NCBI GenBank assembly: GCA_938030915.1 | Contig: CALHIO010000062.1 | Location: forward strand, 1-6,732 | DNA: 6,732 nucleotides | Direction of reading: 5' to 3' | Origin: an uncultured Gemmatimonadota bacterium | GTDB taxonomy: Bacteria > Gemmatimonadota > Gemmatimonadetes > Longimicrobiales > Gaopeijiaceae | In this document: positions 1-6,329 of the stretch, piece after piece | Layout: every line of letters starts with the position of its first letter | Numbering within the stretch: position 1 is the first letter of the stretch | Made by a program: the position numbers and the translations under genes | Notes under the pieces: model-generated | The model's input: only the letters and a program-made list of their open reading frames with translations | The model's database searches: none | Told to the model about the DNA's origin: nothing

Positions 1-944
1 CCGAAGCGGTCGGCGAGGTCACGCAGCGCATCCTCGCTGATCCCCGACGCGGACGCCGCGTCGGCGAGGCTGTACGCTTGAAGAAGGTTGGCGTACGGCC
101 CGGATGCGTTGCCACCGGAGATATGCGCGGCCATCGCCAGGGCGATGATCGCCTCGGAGCCCGGTTGGATCGGAAGCCACTCGTCCGCGTTCAGCCCCGT
201 GGTGGAGAGCCGCGGCCCAAGGTACGCGAAGGTGCCCTTCGAATGTCCGGCCTCATCCACGCCACTCATCTGCGAGAGACCCCGTCCACCCTCGACCGAG
301 CCGTCGTCGATAAAGTCGTTTCCGAAGGAGAGGAGGAAGTCCGACGCGCCGATGTCGTACGTCGGCACCTCGTCGGCTCCGTACGCGATGCGCGTCGCCT
401 CGCGCAGCGGAGCATCGGAGACCGCGTGATACTCGACCCTCGAGCCACCAACGCCCTCGAGGAACTGATCCACCAGTCGGCTCATCGTCGGGCCCATGTG
501 CCCGCCGAGGAACATCACGCCGCGGCCGGCCGTCGTCGCCTGACTGAGACGGGAGGCCAAAAGGCGCTCGGCCTCATCCCACGTCCCCTGACGGAAATGA
601 TCGCCTTCCCGGATCATCGGGCCGGCGAAGCGGTCGGGATTGTAGAGGTGCTGCAGCGACGCATGGCCCTGGAGGCACACGCTGCCCTGTGAAATCGGAT
701 GTTCCGGGTTGCCCTCGATTTTGACCGCGCGTCCCTCGCGCGTGCGCACCCAGAGGCCGCACCCGCTCGGGCAGCCGCATGTCGTCGCGTACCAGGTCGC
801 GACGCCGGGCGTGATCTCTTCGGGCTGAACCACATACGGGAGAAGCTTTTCGACTTCGCCGGGCCCGCACCCGGTCATCGTAGCGCCGGCGCCGGAGACG
901 CCGAGCACCTTCAGGAAGTCGCGCCGTTTGATACCGTCCGTCAT
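1..944 (-). CDS. actB: Alternative complex III subunit ActB, molybdopterin-oxidoreductase-like, N-terminal 314 residues (partial)
   Basis: The ATG is at 944 and the frame stays open to the left edge, so only the first third of a protein usually near 1000 residues is seen. The N-terminus has a twin-arginine motif (KRRDFLK, residues 6-12), a short hydrophobic stretch, and MTGC ending at Cys26, which resembles a lipobox; a Tat-exported lipoprotein is likely. A molybdopterin-oxidoreductase Fe-S domain follows, with Cys56, Cys58, Cys62 and Cys90 and the family-like segments VKIEGNPEHPIS and ADEWLPIQPGSEA. In ACIII this domain resembles Mo-bisPGD enzymes but is known to lack the cofactor; the real Fe-S clusters sit in a C-terminal ferredoxin-like part that lies outside the window. 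The role is electron transfer inside the quinol-oxidising complex on the outer face of the membrane. The gene follows the pentaheme gene actA by 14 bases, which separates it from formate dehydrogenase or Psr-type relatives. The first cysteine spacing is CxC rather than the usual CxxC. Confidence 0.88.
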   Translation of the reverse strand, partial: MTDGIKRRDFLKVLGVSGAGATMTGCGPGEVEKLLPYVVQPEEITPGVATWYATTCGCPSGCGLWVRTREGRAVKIEGNPEHPISQGSVCLQGHASLQHLYNPDRFAGPMIREGDHFRQGTWDEAERLLASRLSQATTAGRGVMFLGGHMGPTMSRLVDQFLEGVGGSRVEYHAVSDAPLREATRIAYGADEVPTYDIGASDFLLSFGNDFIDDGSVEGGRGLSQMSGVDEAGHSKGTFAYLGPRLSTTGLNADEWLPIQPGSEAIIALAMAAHISGGNASGPYANLLQAYSLADAASASGISEDALRDLADRF

Positions 945-953
945 CTCTGTGCG

Positions 954-960
954 CCCCCCT
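954..960 (-). promoter_or_regulatory. Ribosome binding site of actB, overlapping the actA stop
   Basis: Read on the minus strand, AGGGGGG lies 9 bases before the actB ATG and shares bases with the TAG stop of actA. This is a strong Shine-Dalgarno match that decides the actB start. Its overlap with the actA stop suggests translational coupling of the two subunits. Confidence 0.7.
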
Positions 961-1558
961 AGTAGTGGCAGACGGCGCAGTCGATCGAGGCTTGCTCGAT
1001 CGGACTCCCGTCGGTGGCCGTCAGGCCTTCCTGATAGTCCGCCGGGTTGCGATGACAGTCGATGCACCAACCCATGTTGTCTCCACCCCAGGCAGGGTCG
1101 CGCTCATTGAGAACGCCGTAGGTCTGAACTTCCCCATGGCAGGTCTGGCACTCGAGACCAACCGTCACGTGCCGCATGTGCGGGAAGTGCGCGTGGTCCG
1201 AGATCTTGTAGATGCGATTCCACGGAATCGGCTCACCGTGATCCACATACTCCTGGATCTTGGCGATCTCCGTCTGCTGCTCGGGCGTCGAGCCCTGCAC
1301 CACCTGGTGACAGCCCCAGCACATCGAGACTGGGGGAATTCCCGCATCTACCGAACGCTCTGCCGAGAAGTGGCAGAACTGGCAATCCATCTGGTTCTGT
1401 CCGGGCTCGCTTCCCGCGTGCTGATTGTGCGGAAATGCGATGGGTTGACCCGACGCGGCAGCGGCATCCTCGCCCTCGGCGCCACCCCCCTGTACGAACG
1501 CGACGCCCGCCAGCATGAGGACGCCGGCGAGTCCGCCGATCAGCCAGTTCGTTTTCAT
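959..1558 (-). CDS. actA: Alternative complex III subunit ActA, pentaheme cytochrome c
   Basis: This 199-residue protein has five CxxCH heme-binding motifs at Cys59 (CQFCH), Cys80 (CWGCH), Cys137 (CQTCH), Cys165 (CIDCH) and Cys194 (CAVCH). The last one ends a single residue before the C-terminus. Residues 5-22 are a hydrophobic signal or signal anchor, so the heme domain lies outside the cytoplasmic membrane. Additional histidines (44, 47, 122, 124, 127, 130) are candidates for distal heme ligands. Five hemes, this length and direct linkage to an ActB-like gene match ActA, which accepts electrons within ACIII and hands them towards the terminal oxidase or cytochrome c. The frame extends to a TTG at 1648, but the ATG at 1558 is preferred: it puts the hydrophobic signal at the N-terminus and has AGGAG 13 bases upstream (1572-1576), although that spacing is long. 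Transcription is divergent from the moxR operon. A generic class III multiheme cytochrome is the alternative, but less likely next to actB. Confidence 0.92.
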   Translation of the reverse strand: MKTNWLIGGLAGVLMLAGVAFVQGGGAEGEDAAAASGQPIAFPHNQHAGSEPGQNQMDCQFCHFSAERSVDAGIPPVSMCWGCHQVVQGSTPEQQTEIAKIQEYVDHGEPIPWNRIYKISDHAHFPHMRHVTVGLECQTCHGEVQTYGVLNERDPAWGGDNMGWCIDCHRNPADYQEGLTATDGSPIEQASIDCAVCHY

Positions 1559-1675
1559 GTCGGAAGCACTGCTCCTGGGTGCAGCAAGACGCCCTTCAAA
1601 ATCGGGCGCAAGGTAGGGTTTCTCCGCGTCACGCAAGGCTTGTGACAAACGGAACGAGCCCCGGGAAACGGCTTG

Positions 1676-1705
1676 AACCTACCTGAAATCGCGGCGACCG
1701 GTCAA
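1676..1705 (-). promoter_or_regulatory. Possible promoter for the act operon
   Basis: On the minus strand TTGACC (1700-1705) is a near-consensus -35 hexamer. It is followed after 18 bases by TAGGTT (1676-1681), a poor -10 match. It would leave a leader of about 110 bases before the actA ATG. The call is weak; it is offered because this intergenic stretch must hold a leftward promoter unless actA is read from elsewhere. Confidence 0.25.
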
Positions 1706-1747
1706 GGCAGAACGGGCCCATGCGGCGAACCTTCCAAAGCGCCCCGG

Positions 1748-1756
1748 TGTTATACT
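1748..1756 (+). promoter_or_regulatory. Extended -10 promoter element for the moxR operon
   Basis: TGT followed by TATACT gives an extended -10 element (TGnTATACT) with one mismatch to TATAAT. It stands out as an AT-rich spot in very GC-rich DNA. No good -35 hexamer lies 16-18 bases upstream, which is usual for extended -10 promoters. Transcription would start near 1763, leaving a leader of 30-40 bases before moxR. It was found by eye and assumes a housekeeping sigma factor of the usual specificity. Confidence 0.45.
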
Positions 1757-1801
1757 TTCCCGCCTTCGACCCACCCCCGCGAGGCGCGACTTTTGTCCGA
1801 C

Positions 1802-2776
1802 ATGACAGCGGCCGCACCCACAACGGAATCTCGCCCCTCTCTCGAGCTCCTCGACCACCTGGTCCAGGAGGTCGAGACGGTCTTTCACGGCAAGAAAGAA
1901 GTCGTCCGTCTGGCCCTCGCAGCCCTTCTGGCACGGGGACATGTACTGTTCGAAGACGTCCCGGGCGTAGGTAAAACTACGTTGTCCCATGCCCTTGCTA
2001 AGACGCTCGGCCTCGGGTTCCGGCGCGTGCAGTTCACGTCGGACCTTCTGCCGTCCGATGTGCTCGGCGTGTCGATCTACAATCCGCAGACGACCAGCTT
2101 CGAGATTCGGAAAGGGCCGATCTTCACGAATGTCGTCGTCGCCGACGAGATCAACCGGGCGCCGCCCAGGACCCAGAGCGGGCTCCTCGAGGCGATGCAG
2201 GACGGGAGCGTCACGATCGACGATCAGACGTTCGCGCTGCCGCGGCCATTCCTCGTCATGGCGACGCAGAACCCGCTCGAGCACCACGGCACCTATCCGC
2301 TTCCGGAAAGCCAGTTGGACCGCTTCCTGATGCGGGTCACGATCGGGTATCCCGACGGAGAGGCCGAGCGCCGCATTCTCACCGAGTCGGCGTCGCTCGA
2401 GCCCGTGGTCGATCGGCTCCGTGCGGTCCTGAACCCGCAGCAGGTCGTCCAGCTCCAGAACCGGGTCGAGGAGGTCGAGGTCGATCCGGCCATCCTCGAT
2501 TACCTCATGGCGATCGTCGAGCGGACACGCACCACGACCAAGCTGCGCATGGGCGTGAGCCCTCGCGGTAACATCTCGGTCTTCCGCGCGGCGCGGGCCT
2601 ACGCGCTCACGCATGGTCGCACCTACCTCGTGCCGGACGACGTCCGGGAGCTGATCGTGCCTTGCCTCGCCCACCGGATCCTGCCCGCCGGAGCCACGGG
2701 CACGACCTTCGACGTTCACGACGAAGCCGCCGCGATCCTCGAAGGGATTCTGGACGAGGTCGAGGCACCGGTCTGA
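1802..2776 (+). CDS. moxR: MoxR-family AAA+ ATPase
   Basis: This 324-residue AAA+ ATPase of the MoxR family (AAA_3 domain, C-terminal lid) matches the usual family length. Visible motifs in order are Walker A GVGKTT (residues 55-60, Lys58), Walker B VVVADE (111-116, Asp115 and Glu116), NRAPPRTQ after it, sensor 1 ATQNP (154-158), the conserved PESQLDRF with candidate arginine finger Arg174, and sensor 2 SPRG (253-256, Arg255). All catalytic residues are present, so it should hydrolyse ATP. MoxR proteins are thought to act as chaperones that mature or insert cofactors into partner proteins, often ones encoded next door; here the partners would be the DUF58 and TgpA proteins. It is the first gene of a three-gene operon, with 4 bases to the next start. 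Start choice: the ATG at 1802 is poorly placed relative to GAGG (1781-1784, 17 bases away). An in-frame TTG at 1793 has the same GAGG 8 bases upstream and could be the true start, adding three residues. Confidence 0.95.
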   Translation: MTAAAPTTESRPSLELLDHLVQEVETVFHGKKEVVRLALAALLARGHVLFEDVPGVGKTTLSHALAKTLGLGFRRVQFTSDLLPSDVLGVSIYNPQTTSFEIRKGPIFTNVVVADEINRAPPRTQSGLLEAMQDGSVTIDDQTFALPRPFLVMATQNPLEHHGTYPLPESQLDRFLMRVTIGYPDGEAERRILTESASLEPVVDRLRAVLNPQQVVQLQNRVEEVEVDPAILDYLMAIVERTRTTTKLRMGVSPRGNISVFRAARAYALTHGRTYLVPDDVRELIVPCLAHRILPAGATGTTFDVHDEAAAILEGILDEVEAPV

Positions 2777-2780
2777 TACG

Positions 2781-3902
2781 GTGACGTCTCGCGCGACTGC
2801 CCGACCGAGTCTGCTCGACGTGGTCCGCCGAAGCGCATCGGCCCTGCGCGAAACATGGGCCCGCATCCGCGCGTGGCGCCGGATCCGATTCACCTCCGGC
2901 GGCGTCGTCTTCACGGTGGGGACCACCGCCGTCGGCTTCGCGGCGATGAACACGGGCAACAACCTTCTCTATCTGTTGCTCGGTGCGATGCTCGGCTTCA
3001 TCGCCGTGAGCGGCTGGCTCTCCGAGCAGGCGATCCGGGGGCTGCGCGTCGAACGACGAGCGCCTCGCGCGGTCACCGTCGGTCACGACCTCCGTCTGGT
3101 CTACGAGATCACGAATCACAAGCGGCGCCTCCCCTCCCTCGCGGTCGAGATCTCCGAAGAAGGACTTCCGGAGAAAGCCTTCCTTGCCCACGTACATCCG
3201 GGTGGGCACGCCACCGCGAAATCCGTGAACAGCTTCGTGCGGAGAGGGATCTATCCGCTCGACTCGATCACGCTCTCGACGGGCTTCCCGTTCGGACTGT
3301 TCCGGAAAGAGCGGGACATCCAGATCCCGGGCGAGATCATCGTCTGGCCTCGCACCGACCGGGCCGTCCGTGAACCGGCGTCGGGAGCCGGGAAGGTGCC
3401 TCGGACGGGTGTGTCGCTCCGGGGCGCGTCCGGGTCGCGCGGAGAATATCGTAGCCTCCGGGATTACCGGGCCGGTGACGACTCACGTGACATCCATTGG
3501 AAGTCGTCCGCACGGATGAGAGCGCCTGTGCTCCGCGAGTACGAACGGGACGGAGCGGAGACACGCTGGATCTGCCTCGATCTCAGGGGTGAGCCCGGAG
3601 AGGCCGCCGAAGTCGCGGTCGAAGTCGCCGCCTCACTCGCCGCCCGAGCTGTGACCCAGCATAGACCCTTCGCGCTCGTTGCCGGAGAGGACATCCTCGA
3701 ACCTGCCGACGGAATGGGCCAGCTGGAGCGCGCGCTCGACGTGCTCGCGCGAGCCGACTTCAAACTCGACGCGCCCGCCCCGTCTCCTCCGGTGGCGCCG
3801 TCGAATTGCATCCTGGTGGGCATCGACGCCCGCCCGGGTTTCGGTGACGCGCTCGTCGTGGGGCGACTGGCCCGCCTCGGTCGGGGCGAGGAGGCATCGT
3901 GA
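2781..3902 (+). CDS. DUF58 domain membrane protein (MoxR partner)
   Basis: This 373-residue protein has two predicted membrane helices near the N-terminus (about 41-57 and 62-80) separated by MNTGNN, preceded by a basic cytoplasmic segment rich in Arg. The soluble part carries the DUF58 signature at 227-245 (RDYRAGDDSRDIHWKSSAR), followed by REYERD, and then a von Willebrand factor A-like strand WICLDLRG (263-270). A metal-binding DxSxS motif is not seen there, so this is probably a degenerate vWA fold used for protein contacts, not metal-dependent ligand binding. DUF58 genes commonly sit between moxR and a transglutaminase gene, as here. The start is GTG at 2781, 4 bases after the moxR stop, with no well-placed Shine-Dalgarno sequence (GAGG is 15 bases away), so translation probably depends on ribosomes finishing moxR. 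The 3' end overlaps the next gene by 4 bases. Exact function is unknown; assignment to DUF58 is firm. Confidence 0.93.
   Translation: MTSRATARPSLLDVVRRSASALRETWARIRAWRRIRFTSGGVVFTVGTTAVGFAAMNTGNNLLYLLLGAMLGFIAVSGWLSEQAIRGLRVERRAPRAVTVGHDLRLVYEITNHKRRLPSLAVEISEEGLPEKAFLAHVHPGGHATAKSVNSFVRRGIYPLDSITLSTGFPFGLFRKERDIQIPGEIIVWPRTDRAVREPASGAGKVPRTGVSLRGASGSRGEYRSLRDYRAGDDSRDIHWKSSARMRAPVLREYERDGAETRWICLDLRGEPGEAAEVAVEVAASLAARAVTQHRPFALVAGEDILEPADGMGQLERALDVLARADFKLDAPAPSPPVAPSNCILVGIDARPGFGDALVVGRLARLGRGEEAS
3889..3894 (+). promoter_or_regulatory. Ribosome binding site of the transglutaminase gene, inside the DUF58 gene
   Basis: AGGAGG lies 4 bases before the GTG at 3899, within the last codons of the DUF58 gene. 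A perfect core sequence plus the GTGA overlap at 3899-3902 supports this GTG as the start and suggests coupled translation, although the spacing is shorter than the usual 5-9 bases. Confidence 0.6.
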
Positions 3903-5923
3903 ACCTCCGACTCGTCCATCGACGGCTTGCGGTGCTCATGGGTTTGGCGGGCCTCGTTGCCTTCGCGGGGGGTGCCGGCTTCGAACCGGTCTCCGCGCTG
4001 CTCGCCACCCTCGCACTCGGGACCGCGCTCTTCTGGCATCCGGACCGGGAGCGTTCCACGAGGATGGAACGACTCTGGCTCCCGCTCGCCACCTTGCTGG
4101 TAGTCCGAGCCCTCTGGCACGTCTTCGTCATCCAGGACGACATCGTCATTCCGGTCGTCGACCTGCTCCTTCTTCTGCTTGCGGCCGAAGCGTTGCGGTC
4201 GTTGGAGGCTCCGAACGACCTCCGGCTGTACGCGCTCTCGTTCGCGCTCATCCTGGCCTCGACCGCGTACCGGCCGGGTGTGCTCTTCCTGGTCGCCTTC
4301 GTGTCGTACATCGGTCTCGCGACGATCGCGCTCATGGTCGGTCATCTACGCCGCCAATCCGAGCGTCACGAGATCCGGGAGGTGCCACTCGGTCGCAGTC
4401 TGCTCGGGACGATGGGCGCGCTGTCAGGACTGATTCTGACGGTCGCCCTCCTCGTCTTCGTCACCTTCCCACGCGTGTCGCAGGGGTGGGCCGGACGCGG
4501 CGAGACGATGGCGACGTCGATCGCCGGCTTCTCGGATCAGGTGTCGATCGGCGAGCACGGCTCGACCATTCTGGGCAATCCGCAGATCGTGCTTCGCGTC
4601 GAGTTTCCCGATGGTCCTCCGTCCGGACTCGGGGGCCTGCACTGGCGCGGACGGTCATACGACCGGTTCGACGGTGTGCGGTGGACGCGGTCCGAAAACC
4701 TGCCCCCCTCCTCGGCCCCGACGTCATGGTACAGGGATCGATGGGAACAGGACGTCGTGGAGCAGCGCATCTTCGGCTCGGCGCTCGACACCCGGGTGCT
4801 TTTCGCGCTCCACCCGGCGCTCGAGATCGACTCGGACAACGGCATCCAGCCGCTCTTCGACAATGCAGGCGACTTCGTCTACTGGGGGCGCGGTCAGCCC
4901 GCATACACGTCGTGGGCACCGACCGGCCCGCCTCCTGCGGAAGAGCTCAGGCAGCCGGCTCGCGGCTACCGGCCGTCGGACGACCACTTCCTTCAGCTTC
5001 CGAGGCGTCTCGACCCGGCGATCGTCGAGCTCGCCGACTCCCTCACAGCGGGCCTCGACAACCGCTACGACCAGGCCGTCGCGATCCGCGACTGGCTGCA
5101 GACCTTCACCTACACGAGGGAGCTTCCGGCCACGGCCCGTGAGACGACGCTCTCTCATTTCCTGTTCGAGCGGCGTGCCGGCCACTGTGAATATTTCAGC
5201 ACGGCGATGGTCGTCATGTTGCGCGCGATCGGGATCGAAGCGCGGAACGTGAATGGCTTTCTCGGCGGGCAGTGGAACGACTTCGGGAACTACCTCGTGG
5301 TCACGCAGAACGAGGCGCACTCCTGGGTCGAGGTGTGGTTCCCCGGGTACGGTTGGGTCGAGTTCGACCCGACCCCCGCCGGCGTGGGCACGACGCAGAT
5401 CGTGTCGTCGTGGTTCTGGCCCGGCCGCATCCTCTTCGACGGAGTGCAGCACCGCTGGAACAAGTGGGTCCTCGACTACTCCATCGACGACCAGGTCGGG
5501 ATCTTCTCCGGACTGCTGGGAACGCGGACGCTCGAGGAGGAACTCGCGGGTACGATCACCTCTACCGAAGAGGCGGGTCGCAGTCCCTGGGGCGTACTCG
5601 CCCTGCTCCTCCTCGCCGCGGCGGGGTGGTTCTGGGTTCGTACGGCCGGCCCCGCATTCGACCCCGCTACGCAGATGTACCTGCAACTCCGGACTGCCTC
5701 GAGTCGCGCGGGTGTCGGCGTCACGCCCGGCCTCACACCACTTGCCCTCGTGGAGCGGATCCGGTCCGAGCGGTCGACGACCGCGCGAGCCGCGGAGCGA
5801 GTCGTGGACCTGTACCTGCGAGGCCGGTACGGCCATGAAGAGCTCGGCGAATCCGAACTCCGGGAGATGCGCGAAGCGCTGCGGGTAGCGCGACGCACGC
5901 TCCGCGACCGGAACGCGGAGTAG
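3899..5923 (+). CDS. tgpA: TgpA-type membrane transglutaminase-like protein (TgpA_N, transglutaminase core, DUF4129)
   Basis: This 674-residue protein has the full TgpA layout. About seven hydrophobic helices fill the N-terminal 190 residues (near 10-25, 31-46, 58-75, 83-98, 109-123, 127-148, 168-190). A long extracytoplasmic region follows, with the transglutaminase core at about 375-495, then one helix (564-581) and a cytoplasmic DUF4129-like tail (585-665). The catalytic triad is intact: Cys430 in RAGHCEYFSTAM, His474 in NEAHSWVEV and Asp490 in WVEFDPTP. The segment HRWNKWVLDYSIDDQ (518-532) matches the conserved stretch seen before the last helix in this family. TgpA proteins have a papain-like fold and act outside the membrane, as a transamidase or protease; TgpA of Pseudomonas aeruginosa is essential there. 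The substrate is unknown. It is the last gene of the moxR-DUF58-tgpA set and starts with GTG overlapping the upstream TGA. No clear terminator hairpin follows. Confidence 0.94.
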   Translation: MNLRLVHRRLAVLMGLAGLVAFAGGAGFEPVSALLATLALGTALFWHPDRERSTRMERLWLPLATLLVVRALWHVFVIQDDIVIPVVDLLLLLLAAEALRSLEAPNDLRLYALSFALILASTAYRPGVLFLVAFVSYIGLATIALMVGHLRRQSERHEIREVPLGRSLLGTMGALSGLILTVALLVFVTFPRVSQGWAGRGETMATSIAGFSDQVSIGEHGSTILGNPQIVLRVEFPDGPPSGLGGLHWRGRSYDRFDGVRWTRSENLPPSSAPTSWYRDRWEQDVVEQRIFGSALDTRVLFALHPALEIDSDNGIQPLFDNAGDFVYWGRGQPAYTSWAPTGPPPAEELRQPARGYRPSDDHFLQLPRRLDPAIVELADSLTAGLDNRYDQAVAIRDWLQTFTYTRELPATARETTLSHFLFERRAGHCEYFSTAMVVMLRAIGIEARNVNGFLGGQWNDFGNYLVVTQNEAHSWVEVWFPGYGWVEFDPTPAGVGTTQIVSSWFWPGRILFDGVQHRWNKWVLDYSIDDQVGIFSGLLGTRTLEEELAGTITSTEEAGRSPWGVLALLLLAAAGWFWVRTAGPAFDPATQMYLQLRTASSRAGVGVTPGLTPLALVERIRSERSTTARAAERVVDLYLRGRYGHEELGESELREMREALRVARRTLRDRNAE

Positions 5924-5976
5924 CAACGAACGAGGGTGTGCTGTACGCGCCACCGTTCTGCGCATAACGTGAGACC

Positions 5977-6267
5977 ATGACCCGTTTGTCGTCGAACCCT
6001 CAGCCTGGCGTGCACGTCGCCACGATCGCGCACGAAGGCCTGATCTGGGACGCGTACCTCGACTTCGAGGACCACCGGCACCCGTCAGCAGGCTACCGGG
6101 GTCGGCTCCGGTTCGAGCCCCCGCCGGGCAGCGAGGCTCAGGACGCGACCGAGACGACGTGGATCATCATCGAGGACAGCTACGAAGAGGCGGTCGCCAA
6201 GGCACGCAGCTTCGACGACCGCCAGCTTCAGGCACTGCTCAGGTCGACACTGCCGGATCCCGAGTAG
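5977..6267 (+). CDS. Hypothetical protein, 96 residues
   Basis: This small soluble protein starts with ATG at 5977 and has no membrane helix, signal peptide or cysteine. I do not recognise a family. The middle alternates hydrophobic and charged residues, consistent with beta strands (HVATIAHEGLIWDAYLDFED, residues 13-32; GRLRFEPP, 42-49; TTWIIIEDS, 60-68). A helix-like end follows (YEEAVAKARSFDDRQLQALLRSTL, 69-92). The segment TWIIIEDSYEEAVAKARSF looks like a strand leading into a helix. Codon use matches the neighbours, with G or C at most third positions. It lies 53 bases after the transglutaminase gene, so it may be read through from that operon or have its own promoter; only a weak GTGAG stands before the start. 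Reality as a gene is likely; function is unknown. Confidence 0.7.
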   Translation: MTRLSSNPQPGVHVATIAHEGLIWDAYLDFEDHRHPSAGYRGRLRFEPPPGSEAQDATETTWIIIEDSYEEAVAKARSFDDRQLQALLRSTLPDPE

Positions 6268-6329
6268 GGGGAATCGCGAGCGCCGCTAGGGCCTCCGAAG
6301 GGAATCGCAGTCGGATGGATCGAGGTGTG

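Noticed and set aside
78..692. 204-codon plus-strand frame opposite actB
   Set aside because: The minus strand gives a continuous molybdopterin-oxidoreductase-like protein with Tat signal and cysteines, so this frame is a shadow.
965..1645. 226-codon plus-strand frame opposite actA
   Set aside because: The opposite strand encodes five heme motifs; this translation has no recognisable features.
1649..1678. Imperfect inverted repeat GGAACGAGCC / GGCTTGAACC in the act-moxR intergenic region
   Set aside because: Only 7 of 10 positions pair, so it is too weak to call an operator or hairpin without comparison to relatives.
1679..2962. 427-codon open frame on the minus strand opposite moxR
   Set aside because: It lies opposite a gene with all MoxR motifs; its translation is Arg- and Asp-rich with no recognisable domain. 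Long antisense frames are expected in GC-rich coding DNA with few stops.
3679..5142. 487-codon plus-strand frame overlapping the DUF58 and tgpA genes
   Set aside because: The product is dominated by Arg, Pro, Ser and Ala, as out-of-frame GC-rich DNA gives, and it covers the conserved TgpA and transglutaminase regions read in another frame.
4724..5965. 413-codon minus-strand frame opposite tgpA
   Set aside because: No domain or membrane pattern, Arg-rich composition, and it is exactly opposite the catalytic part of TgpA.
6269..6308. Direct repeat GGGAATCGC (6269-6277 and 6300-6308) between the convergent genes
   Set aside because: Only 9 bases, two copies, not inverted and not next to a mobile element; most likely chance. 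No terminator hairpin with a T-run could be made from this stretch either.
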